From positions 1-5,446 of the forward strand of contig CAKUWM010000213.1 in the NCBI GenBank assembly GCA_934699305.1: DNA of 5,446 nt. The letters run 5' to 3'. Below are positions 1 through 5,446 of this stretch, piece after piece. Position 1 is the stretch's first letter. The number at the start of each line of letters is the position of its first letter. Made by a program: the position numbers and the translations under genes. This DNA is from an uncultured Saprospiraceae bacterium (GTDB taxonomy: Bacteria > Bacteroidota > Bacteroidia > Chitinophagales > Saprospiraceae). The notes under the pieces were generated by a model, which ran no database searches, had not been told where the DNA came from, and saw nothing but the letters and a program-made list of their open reading frames with translations.

Positions 1-1
1 T

Positions 2-148
2 TTAGTAATTCCTTATGACATCCCGACAGGGTGTGCGGCTACCTATTTTCCTGAAACCAATCCATTGGTACCTATTCATTTAACAGCGAAAAAAAGCAAT
101 ACTCCTGTTTCAAAATCAATTATTATAACCATTGAAAAGCAATCTTGA
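2..148 (+). CDS. C-terminal end of a molybdopterin oxidoreductase (FdhF/YdeP-like), partial
   Basis: Only the last 48 codons and the TGA stop are present; the gene begins upstream of the window. The visible tail contains IPTGCAATYFPETNPLVP followed by SNTPVSKSIIITIEKQ. This matches my recollection of the C-terminal end of FdhF/YdeP-family oxidoreductases, where a Gly-Cys-Ala-Ala turn, a YxPExNxLVP segment and a TPxSKS segment close the molybdopterin-dinucleotide-binding domain. Family members resemble the catalytic subunit of formate dehydrogenase H, bind a bis-molybdopterin cofactor and usually an N-terminal Fe-S cluster, and are mostly cytoplasmic; the substrate of many is not known. None of the cofactor-ligand or Fe-S residues can be checked here. 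The downstream thioesterase begins 5 bp after the stop, suggesting co-transcription. Another molybdopterin oxidoreductase subfamily is possible. The reading frame is secure and the family call is moderately so. Confidence 0.7.
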   Translation, partial: LVIPYDIPTGCAATYFPETNPLVPIHLTAKKSNTPVSKSIIITIEKQS

Positions 149-153
149 ATATC

Positions 154-582
154 ATGTATAGTTGGTCTAAAGACAGAGCTATTGACATAATAACAAAGCA
201 GATGCTTTCAAATGATGGATTTAGTAAATGGCTGGATATTCATATTGACTCAATCGATGAGGAATCCATTGAACTATCATGCCTGGTCAATCAGACTATG
301 ACGAATGGATTTCAAATTGCTCATGGAGGAATAGTTTTTTCACTATGTGACAGTGCATTGGCCTTCCATTCTAATTCCTGGGGGAATAAAGCTGTTACCA
401 TAGAATCATCTATTAACTACCTTGCACCGGTTCATATAAATGATACAATTATCGCCAAAACTTCAATAATTAAAATAGGTAAATCATTAGGACACTTTTT
501 AATAATCACAACCAATCAGTCCGGAAAGAAAGTAGCCGTCATGAAAGGAATGGTGTTTTATTCCGGTGAATCCTGGGACTGA
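154..582 (+). CDS. paaI: PaaI-family hotdog-fold acyl-CoA thioesterase
   Basis: A 142-residue protein, the usual size for a single-domain hotdog thioesterase that hydrolyses acyl- or aryl-CoA thioesters in the cytoplasm. The signature stretch, residues about 51-77, contains NGFQIAHGGIVFSLCDSALA and then a NSWG tail, closely matching the PaaI pattern. The expected active-site set is present with family spacing: Asn51, His57-Gly58-Gly59 and Asp66, the last being the likely catalytic acid. A strand with SSINYLAPV (about residues 85-93) follows, as in the family. I chose ATG at 154. An in-frame TTG at 145 would add three residues and overlap the upstream stop as TTGA, which is possible but less likely. 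PaaI in Escherichia coli rescues ring-hydroxylated phenylacetyl-CoA intermediates, but no phenylacetate genes are seen here, so the substrate is open. The gene symbol reflects family, not a proven pathway. It is not clearly linked to the gld genes, which have their own promoter candidate. Confidence 0.85.
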   Translation: MYSWSKDRAIDIITKQMLSNDGFSKWLDIHIDSIDEESIELSCLVNQTMTNGFQIAHGGIVFSLCDSALAFHSNSWGNKAVTIESSINYLAPVHINDTIIAKTSIIKIGKSLGHFLIITTNQSGKKVAVMKGMVFYSGESWD

Positions 583-618
583 GTTGATTGTTGGAGCTGA
601 ATATCTTTAACTCGATTA

Positions 619-626
619 TACATTTG
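619..626 (+). promoter_or_regulatory. Weak second -7 element (TAnnTTTG)
   Basis: TACATTTG matches the Bacteroidota -7 consensus TAnnTTTG exactly. The nearest upstream TTG (591-593) leaves a 25-bp spacer, longer than the usual range, so the -33 part is poor. If used, it would give gldA a leader of about 160 nt containing both the small hairpin at 624-641 and the distant inverted repeat. This could be a chance match in AT-rich DNA. Confidence 0.2.
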
Positions 627-641
627 AATAGTGAAATTCAA
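624..641 (+). repeat. Small AT-rich hairpin 42 bp after the thioesterase stop
   Basis: TTGAAT (624-629) and ATTCAA (636-641) are perfect complements around the 6-base loop AGTGAA. The stem is short and AT-rich and no T tract follows, so it is at best a weak terminator or a DNA-binding half-site pair. It overlaps the TACATTTG element. Confidence 0.25.
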
Positions 642-733
642 CCAAGTTATCAGTTTCTTATGTAAAAATCTATAATGAACTATTCGTAAACCTTTTTAGT
701 AAAACAACTTACTATTTTAAGAACTAACTTGGT
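641..733. repeat. Widely spaced 9-bp inverted repeat upstream of the gldA promoter
   Basis: ACCAAGTTA at 641-649 is the exact reverse complement of TAACTTGGT at 725-733, with 75 bp between the arms. The right arm ends 12 bp before the putative -33 element. It could be a pair of operator half-sites or a long-range stem, but in AT-rich sequence of this length such a match is not rare by chance. Confidence 0.25.
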
Positions 734-745
734 CAATATTAATAT

Positions 746-773
746 TTTGTTATGGGATAAATTTTTAGCTTTG
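746..773 (+). promoter_or_regulatory. Probable Bacteroidota-type promoter of the gldA unit
   Basis: TTTG at 746-749 and TAGCTTTG at 766-773 fit the primary sigma factor consensus of Bacteroidota (TTTG or TTG at -33, TAnnTTTG at -7). The spacer is 16 bp, slightly shorter than usual. Transcription would begin near 779-780, leaving a leader of only about a dozen bases before the gldA ATG at 793. That leader is A/T-rich with no Shine-Dalgarno sequence, which is normal for this phylum. Position, consensus match and the first real gap before a tight gene run all support the call. Confidence 0.6.
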
Positions 774-792
774 CGGTTTCAATTATTAAAAT

Positions 793-1710
793 ATGTCTAT
801 AGAAGTTAAAAAGCTGACAAAAATCTACGGAAGCCAAAAAGCACTGGACGAAGTCAGTTTTTCAGTTTCAAAAGGTGATATTCTTGGATTTTTGGGGCCA
901 AATGGTGCCGGCAAGTCCACAACAATGAAGATTTTAGCGTGTTTTATTCCACAGACTAGCGGAGATGCTACTTTGGGAGGATTGGATGTTAAGTTGAATT
1001 CATTGGAAGTGCGTAGAATTGTTGGATATTTACCCGAAAACAATCCTTTGTACAAAGATATGTATATCAAGGAGTATCTACACTATGTAGCCAAACTGTA
1101 CCAACTTGACAATCCTGGAATCAAGGTGCGCAACATGATCGAGTTGACAGGATTGGGTAGAGAGCAACATAAGTTGATTGGACAGGTATCTAAAGGATAT
1201 AGACAGCGGGTAGGCTTGGCACAAGCTATGATTCATAATCCTGAAATATTGATTATGGATGAACCAACCAGTGGATTAGACCCTAACCAGTTGTCAGAAA
1301 TCAGATCTGTTATAAGAGAAATAGGAAAAGAGAAAGTTGTTGTTTTTTCTACACACATCATGCAAGAAGTTGAATCTTTATGCAATAGAGTTGTTATTAT
1401 TAATAAAGGAAAAATTGTTCTAGACGATAAGATTGAAAAATTACAACACTTCAGTAAAGGAAGTAGCAATATAATCATTCAATTTGCCCATTCTAATAAA
1501 GTAAAATCCGCACATTTCAGAACTTTGGATGCAATATCTGACATCACCCCTTTGAGTGAAAATGCATTTGAGTTTAATATTAAAGGAAATAGCGATGTAA
1601 GAGAAGCATTGTTCGATCTGTCGGTGTCAGCCGGATATAAGATAATTCGAATGGAACAGCGAATCTTCAGCATGGAAGACATATTTCAACAATTAACAGG
1701 AAATCAGTAA
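793..1710 (+). CDS. gldA: GldA, ATP-binding subunit of a GldA-GldF-GldG ABC transporter
   Basis: A 305-residue ABC ATPase that should bind ATP on the cytoplasmic face and drive the GldF permease. The nucleotide-binding domain spans about residues 2-215: Walker A GPNGAGKST (35-43), the Q-loop region GYLPENNPLY (78-87), signature VSKGYRQRVG (132-141), Walker B ILIMDEP (152-158), D-loop GLDP (161-164) and switch His188 in FSTH. Position 82 of the Q-loop is Glu rather than Gln, and the signature is SKGYRQR rather than LSGGQ; I recall both as normal in GldA and related ABC-2 exporter ATPases. Residues about 222-305 form an extra C-terminal domain characteristic of this ATPase subgroup. The opening residues (MSIEV, then a KIYGSQKAL segment) resemble Flavobacterium GldA. 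The ATG at 793 lies just behind a promoter candidate, and gldF begins 3 bp after the stop. No damage is seen. Confidence 0.92.
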   Translation: MSIEVKKLTKIYGSQKALDEVSFSVSKGDILGFLGPNGAGKSTTMKILACFIPQTSGDATLGGLDVKLNSLEVRRIVGYLPENNPLYKDMYIKEYLHYVAKLYQLDNPGIKVRNMIELTGLGREQHKLIGQVSKGYRQRVGLAQAMIHNPEILIMDEPTSGLDPNQLSEIRSVIREIGKEKVVVFSTHIMQEVESLCNRVVIINKGKIVLDDKIEKLQHFSKGSSNIIIQFAHSNKVKSAHFRTLDAISDITPLSENAFEFNIKGNSDVREALFDLSVSAGYKIIRMEQRIFSMEDIFQQLTGNQ

Positions 1711-1713
1711 AAT

Positions 1714-2445
1714 ATGTGGACAATAGCATTTAAAGAAGCATCTTCATTTTTTAGCTCCTTAGCAGGATTTATAATTAGTGGAGTTTTCCTACTCGTCATG
1801 GGTCTTATGTTATTTTTCTTTCCTGATACGAGTATTTTGACAGGAAATTATGCCAATATGGATGGGTTGTTTTACATGGCTCCGACAATATTTACATTCA
1901 TTATCCCTGCTATTACAATGCGTTTTTTTGCAGAAGAACTTCAGAATGGAACAATGGAGCTGTTAGCAACTAAGCCAATATCTGATTTTAAAATTATCTT
2001 TGGAAAGTTTATAGCTGGCTTATTTTTAATATGTATTTGTTTGATACCTACTATTATATATTTTTATACAGTATATCAACTTGGCTCTCCTAAGGGAAAT
2101 TTAGATATTGGAGGTATTATGGGTTCCTATGTTGGCTTATTTTTTCTGTCGGCTACTTTCTTATCAATTGGAATATTTGCAAGCTCTTTAACTCATAATC
2201 AAGTTGTTGCGTTTGTCATAGGCACCTTTCTTTGTTTTATATGCCAATGGTTTTTCTTATACATTAGTAAAATACCGATTTTTGTTGGTAAAATAGATTA
2301 TTTGTTACAAAAATTTGGAATTGATTATCATTATACCAACATGAGTAAAGGAGTTATTGACTTAAAAGATGTTGTCTATTTTTTATCCGTAATTTCTATA
2401 TTCTTTGCTTTAACACATTTTGTCCTTCAACGTAGAAAATGGTAG
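1714..2445 (+). CDS. gldF: GldF, ABC-2 type permease subunit
   Basis: A 243-residue integral membrane protein, expected to pair with GldA and form the inner-membrane channel. About six hydrophobic segments can be seen, near residues 17-36, 53-72, 96-119, 136-156, 163-185 and 219-238. The cytoplasmic loop after the second segment has FFAEELQNGTMELLATKPIS (71-90), the conserved coupling motif of ABC-2 permeases (E-E-x-x-x-G-T-x-E-x-L) that contacts the ATPase. The protein ends in a basic tail, QRRKW. Its length is typical of GldF. The start ATG is 3 bp after the gldA stop, and its last 7 bases overlap the start of gldG (ATGGTAG), so the three proteins are probably made in coordinated amounts. 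The transported substrate is not known from sequence. Confidence 0.9.
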   Translation: MWTIAFKEASSFFSSLAGFIISGVFLLVMGLMLFFFPDTSILTGNYANMDGLFYMAPTIFTFIIPAITMRFFAEELQNGTMELLATKPISDFKIIFGKFIAGLFLICICLIPTIIYFYTVYQLGSPKGNLDIGGIMGSYVGLFFLSATFLSIGIFASSLTHNQVVAFVIGTFLCFICQWFFLYISKIPIFVGKIDYLLQKFGIDYHYTNMSKGVIDLKDVVYFLSVISIFFALTHFVLQRRKW

Positions 2446-4184
2446 CATTAAAAAATAAAAATAATCTTAGTCAAAAGGAAATATCACCTAAGAAGCAGAA
2501 CTACATTCTTCTGGCTCTTGTAGTTGGGTTTGTTTGTATCATCAATTTACTGGTTTCTTTTAGTAATATTAGGATTGACCTTACTGAAGAGAAGAGGTTT
2601 ACTTTGACTCCTGCCACCGTAAAAATGTTGCACAATCTCAAAGACAATATTTATGTAGAAGTATTGTTAGATGGTAATTTGCCTGCCGGTTTTAAGAGGT
2701 TACAAGAATCGACTCAATCGATTTTAGATCAATTTAGGAACCAAACTTCTTTTGTTCAATATAACTTTGTGGATCCCTTAGATACCAAGAATATAGATGA
2801 AAAAAATGCGCGTATAAAGGATCTTGCAGACCAAGGGATAAAACCGACCAATCTGCGGGTGATGGAAAACAATGAATCTACCGAAAAACTTATCTATCCG
2901 GTTGCTATTGTAAAATATGGGAGTGAAATTATTCCGGTCAATTTATTAGAAAATTCTGTTGCCGGATTTAGTGATGAAGAAGTATTGAATCAATCTATCA
3001 ATCTTATTGAGTATAAGGTGGCTGATGCAATAAATAAGATCTTAAGAAAGAAAAAACCAACCATTGCTTTTACCAAGGGGCATGGAGAACCCCATCCTGT
3101 TGAATCGAGAGATCTAATAACAACACTTGCTCCTTTTTATGATTTGAAATGGATTGATCTTGATAGTATGTATCAAGTACCCGAGGATATTAAGTTGATT
3201 ATCATGGCTAATCCTTCAAAACCGTATAGTGAAAAAGCAAAATTTGTTCTGGATCAATACATTATGAATGGTGGTAATACAATGTTTCTTATCAATCGTC
3301 TGAAAGTCGATATGGATTCATTCAGAAATGCAAAAGCGGAGTTTGTTCCCATCGAAAATGATGTCAACCTGGAAGATATGTTCTTTAAGTATGGTTTTCG
3401 AATAGAACCTAATTTGGTGTTAGACTTGGAATGCTCTAAGATTCCATTGGTTGTCGGTAAATTAGGTACAGGCGTACAGACAGACTTATTTAATTGGTAT
3501 TATGCTCCTCTGTTGTCGGGTACCGGCCAGCATCCAATTGTGAAGAATATTGACAGAGTTAATGCTTACTGGACTTCTACAGTTGACACAGTGAAAACTA
3601 AAACCTCCATTCTAAAAACGAAGTTACTCCAATCTAGCCAGCATTCAAGGTTGCAATATGCTCCAATGAGGATAAATTTTGAAATATTGCGTTATGATCC
3701 CGATCCAAGCAAATTTGATAAACCTTACCAACCGATTTCATGGCTTTTGGAAGGATCTTTCCCGTCATTATATGAAAATAGGGTAAGCCCAGAAATGATG
3801 GATGGTTTGAAGCAGATTAAAGTTAATTATCTCGGGACAGGTAAGCCGGCAAAGATGTTTGTCATGTCTTACGGTAAACTTATAAACAATATATATAACC
3901 CTGAAAATAATGATTTCATGCCAATGGGCTATAATTCATTTGAAAAACATTTGTATGGTAATAAAGACTTTGTTATCAATGCCGTAGAATATATGTTTGA
4001 TGAAAATGGTATATTGTCCGCCAGGGCAAAAGAAGTTAAGCTCAGACTTTTGGACAATGTTAAAATAAAGGACGAAAAAACATATTGGCAATTGTTGAAT
4101 GTTTTAGCACCTTTGATTTTATTGGGTGGTGGAACCATTATTTTTAATTATATTCGCAAACGAAGATTTGCCGGAAAAGCATAG
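2439..4184 (+). CDS. gldG: GldG, membrane-anchored auxiliary protein of the Gld ABC transporter
   Basis: A 581-residue protein with a short basic N-terminus, one membrane segment at about 22-40, a large extracytoplasmic region, and a second membrane segment at about 551-570 followed by the basic tail RKRRFAGK. Just after the first segment comes RIDLTEEKRFTL (45-56), a hallmark of GldG and related ABC-transporter auxiliary proteins. Other family landmarks are TKGHGEPHP (212-220), LIIMANPSKPYSEKAKF (253-269) and DQYIMNGGNTMFLI (272-285), all features of the ABC_transp_aux-type domain. The two anchors put the bulk of the protein in the periplasm, where it presumably assists GldF; no catalytic role is established. 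The ATG at 2439 overlaps the end of gldF by 7 bp and the next in-frame Met is far inside, so the start is well supported. The length agrees with full-length GldG. Confidence 0.9.
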   Translation: MVALKNKNNLSQKEISPKKQNYILLALVVGFVCIINLLVSFSNIRIDLTEEKRFTLTPATVKMLHNLKDNIYVEVLLDGNLPAGFKRLQESTQSILDQFRNQTSFVQYNFVDPLDTKNIDEKNARIKDLADQGIKPTNLRVMENNESTEKLIYPVAIVKYGSEIIPVNLLENSVAGFSDEEVLNQSINLIEYKVADAINKILRKKKPTIAFTKGHGEPHPVESRDLITTLAPFYDLKWIDLDSMYQVPEDIKLIIMANPSKPYSEKAKFVLDQYIMNGGNTMFLINRLKVDMDSFRNAKAEFVPIENDVNLEDMFFKYGFRIEPNLVLDLECSKIPLVVGKLGTGVQTDLFNWYYAPLLSGTGQHPIVKNIDRVNAYWTSTVDTVKTKTSILKTKLLQSSQHSRLQYAPMRINFEILRYDPDPSKFDKPYQPISWLLEGSFPSLYENRVSPEMMDGLKQIKVNYLGTGKPAKMFVMSYGKLINNIYNPENNDFMPMGYNSFEKHLYGNKDFVINAVEYMFDENGILSARAKEVKLRLLDNVKIKDEKTYWQLLNVLAPLILLGGGTIIFNYIRKRRFAGKA

Positions 4185-4194
4185 TGAATTTAAG

Positions 4195-5196
4195 ATGAGA
4201 GGGAAATTGAAGATAGTCATTATTTTGTTTTTATTATTAGCAATAGCAACTGCTTTCATTGTTTTTAAAAAATCGGGGAAGTCATCACTTACGGATAGTA
4301 GTCGGGATTTTGCCATCGAAAATATTGATGAAATAGGGAAAATATTTGTCACTGATCGACAAGGTAATCATTATACCTTGGACAAAAAAAAGAATGTTTG
4401 GTATGCTGATACCATTTATTTGGCAGATCCACAATTTATTGATGTCGTATTGACAACTTTAAAAAAAATGACGGTCACTAATCTCGTACCAAAACCTGCC
4501 ATTAAAAATATAATGAGAGATATTGCTACTTATGGTAAAAAGGTTGAAATTTATGACAAGAGCGGCAATTTGATGAAGTCATTTTATATGGGTGGCCCCA
4601 ATCAACGGGTAACTGCCTCCTATATGGTATTGGATGGCTATAATATACCTTATGAAATGAGTTATCCCGGATTTAGTGGAGATCTTGGAGGTCGCTTGTG
4701 GCCTCTTCATTTGATAGACATCCGTTCCAAATCATTGTTCAATTACAATCCGGGTGATATTAAAAATATCCGAATTAATTATATCAGAGATAAAAATGAA
4801 TCTTTCAACTTAGCGATAAGCGGTTTGGATAAATATACAGTGACGCCACTTAGCCCCACTGTGACGCCTATTGAAAAGAAAGTAAGCAAAGGTGCTGTGG
4901 AACAGTATTTATCCAACATTGAAAAAATGGATGCTGCCAAAGTATTTGATAAAAATATGCTGGAACACGATACATTGGTTTCTTCGATTCCATTTGCGCA
5001 AATCGAAATTACTGATAAAGATGATCACGTTAAAAAGTTAGATTTGTATCCCATCTTGGATGAGACAAAGAATATGCAATTAGGCTCTGAACCGGATTAT
5101 TTCTTCGCTATATTGGATAACAAAGGATATTACAACTGTCAATTATTGGTATTAAAGAAAATATTTTGGGGTTATTCTTATTTTTTCAACGGATGA
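4195..5196 (+). CDS. DUF4340-type membrane-anchored protein encoded after gldG
   Basis: A 333-residue protein with a basic start (MRGKLK), one hydrophobic segment at about residues 6-24, and a long hydrophilic remainder that should lie in the periplasm tethered to the inner membrane. No lipobox is seen. The strand-rich pattern (IGKIFVTDRQGNHYTLDKKKNVWY, in two parts near 48-70), the GGP turn at 133-135, and the closing aromatic KKIFWGYSYFF (321-331) agree with DUF4340 proteins, which are often encoded next to GldG/ABC_transp_aux genes. No catalytic motif is recognised. I chose ATG 4195, 10 bp after the gldG stop. An upstream in-frame ATG at 4126 would add 23 residues, bury the start 59 bp inside gldG and put a second hydrophobic run before the real anchor, so it is rejected. 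Residues 215-225 contain TVTP twice, 7 residues apart. A role as an extra transporter subunit is inferred from context. Confidence 0.78.
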   Translation: MRGKLKIVIILFLLLAIATAFIVFKKSGKSSLTDSSRDFAIENIDEIGKIFVTDRQGNHYTLDKKKNVWYADTIYLADPQFIDVVLTTLKKMTVTNLVPKPAIKNIMRDIATYGKKVEIYDKSGNLMKSFYMGGPNQRVTASYMVLDGYNIPYEMSYPGFSGDLGGRLWPLHLIDIRSKSLFNYNPGDIKNIRINYIRDKNESFNLAISGLDKYTVTPLSPTVTPIEKKVSKGAVEQYLSNIEKMDAAKVFDKNMLEHDTLVSSIPFAQIEITDKDDHVKKLDLYPILDETKNMQLGSEPDYFFAILDNKGYYNCQLLVLKKIFWGYSYFFNG

Positions 5197-5446
5197 GAAT
5201 ACTTATTACAATTCTGGCGGGCTTCTTCTGCTTTGGCTTTATATCGATACATTCCAATGAAGAAGATTGGGGCTTTTTCGGACATCGTAGGATAAACAGG
5301 CTGGCTGTATTTACCCTGCCCGAGGAGATGTTTCCACTTTTTAAAGGGAATATTGATTTTCTTACAGAACACGCAGTCGATCCTGATAAAAGGAGATATG
5401 CCTTTCGTTTAGAGGCGCCCAGACATTTTTTAGATATGGATAGATA
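5193..5446 (+). CDS. Secreted zinc-dependent phospholipase C / S1-P1 nuclease-like protein, 5' part
   Basis: Starts at ATG 5193, overlapping the previous stop as ATGA, and runs off the window after 84 codons. The N-terminus (MRILITILAGFFCFGFISIH) is a convincing signal peptide. Next comes EDWGFFGHRRINRLAVFTLP (24-43), then FLTEHAVDPDKRRYAF (56-71) and EAPRHFLDMD (74-83). Trp26, His31, His60, Asp65, His78 and Asp81 sit in the kind of WGxxGH...EHxxDPD...EAPRHxxD arrangement of a Bacteroidota family usually annotated as zinc-dependent phospholipase C or S1/P1 nuclease; such enzymes hold a multi-zinc centre with His and Asp ligands. In the classical enzymes the metal-binding Trp is the mature N-terminus; here it is preceded by SNEED, so either cleavage is unusual or that ligand differs. 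The activity (phospholipid or nucleic-acid phosphodiester) cannot be decided from this part. It appears to be the fifth gene of the gldA unit. Confidence 0.75.
   Translation, partial: MRILITILAGFFCFGFISIHSNEEDWGFFGHRRINRLAVFTLPEEMFPLFKGNIDFLTEHAVDPDKRRYAFRLEAPRHFLDMDR

Larger units (their letters stand above)
583..792. other. Intergenic regulatory region between the thioesterase gene and gldA
   Basis: A 210-bp, very AT-rich gap with no credible coding frame. It separates the upstream pair of genes from the gldA unit and holds the promoter and repeat elements listed separately. No GC-rich hairpin followed by a T tract is visible, so termination of the upstream transcript is either Rho-dependent or occurs at a weak structure. 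Confidence 0.75.

Noticed and set aside
145..153. TTG start for the thioesterase at 145
   Set aside because: It overlaps the upstream stop (TTGA), which is possible, but ATG 154 is only three codons later and the extra residues add nothing to the fold.
583..792. Riboswitch, small RNA, tRNA or strong intrinsic terminator in the intergenic gap
   Set aside because: No GC-rich stem, T tract, cloverleaf or known aptamer pattern is visible; only short AT-rich pairings.
825..1682. Three reverse-strand open frames opposite gldA
   Set aside because: They are shadows of a strongly conserved ATPase gene, with low-complexity translations and no recognisable motif.
4126..4194. Upstream ATG start for the DUF4340 protein
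   Set aside because: It would overlap the coding end of gldG by 59 bp and put an unrelated sequence before a normal basic-plus-hydrophobic anchor beginning at ATG 4195.
3929..4352. Two overlapping reverse-strand open frames across the gldG end and the DUF4340 start
   Set aside because: They mirror conserved + strand coding sequence and overlap one another; no protein family is recognisable.
5178..5372. Reverse-strand open frame of 64 codons opposite the phospholipase-like gene
   Set aside because: The + strand reading has a signal peptide and clear family motifs, so this is a shadow.
1..5446. CRISPR array, insertion sequence, phage or attachment site
   Set aside because: No regularly spaced repeats, terminal inverted repeats, transposase or integrase frames were seen.

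Overview
This AT-rich window comes from a member of the Bacteroidota. The evidence is a GldA/GldF/GldG transporter set, a lineage-typical TAnnTTTG promoter before the first gene of that set, and the lack of Shine-Dalgarno sequences before the starts. The genus cannot be read from this stretch. All recognised genes lie on the + strand and the reverse strand holds only shadow frames.

Region 1 (2-582): the last 48 codons of what looks like an FdhF/YdeP-type molybdopterin oxidoreductase, followed after 5 bp by a small PaaI-type hotdog-fold thioesterase. Region 2 (583-792): the only real intergenic gap. It holds a good Bacteroidota promoter candidate 20 bp before gldA, a weaker second -7 element, a small AT-rich hairpin and a widely spaced 9-bp inverted repeat. 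No strong terminator is visible.

Region 3 (793-5446, continuing past the edge): a tightly packed transcription unit. It contains gldA (ATPase), gldF (membrane permease), gldG (membrane-anchored auxiliary protein), a DUF4340-type single-pass membrane protein, and the start of a secreted zinc-dependent phospholipase C / S1-P1 nuclease-like protein. Junctions are +3 bp, -7 bp, +10 bp and -4 bp, which implies co-transcription and probably translational coupling. GldA would hydrolyse ATP to power the GldF channel. GldG and the DUF4340 protein would place large domains in the periplasm beside it.

The gld names come from gliding-motility genetics in Flavobacterium. Related ABC sets also occur in Bacteroidota not known to glide, so motility should not be assumed. 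The transporter is a known family. The least understood parts are the DUF4340 partner and the reason a secreted hydrolase-like gene is coupled to it. I did not find a convincing wholly new system.
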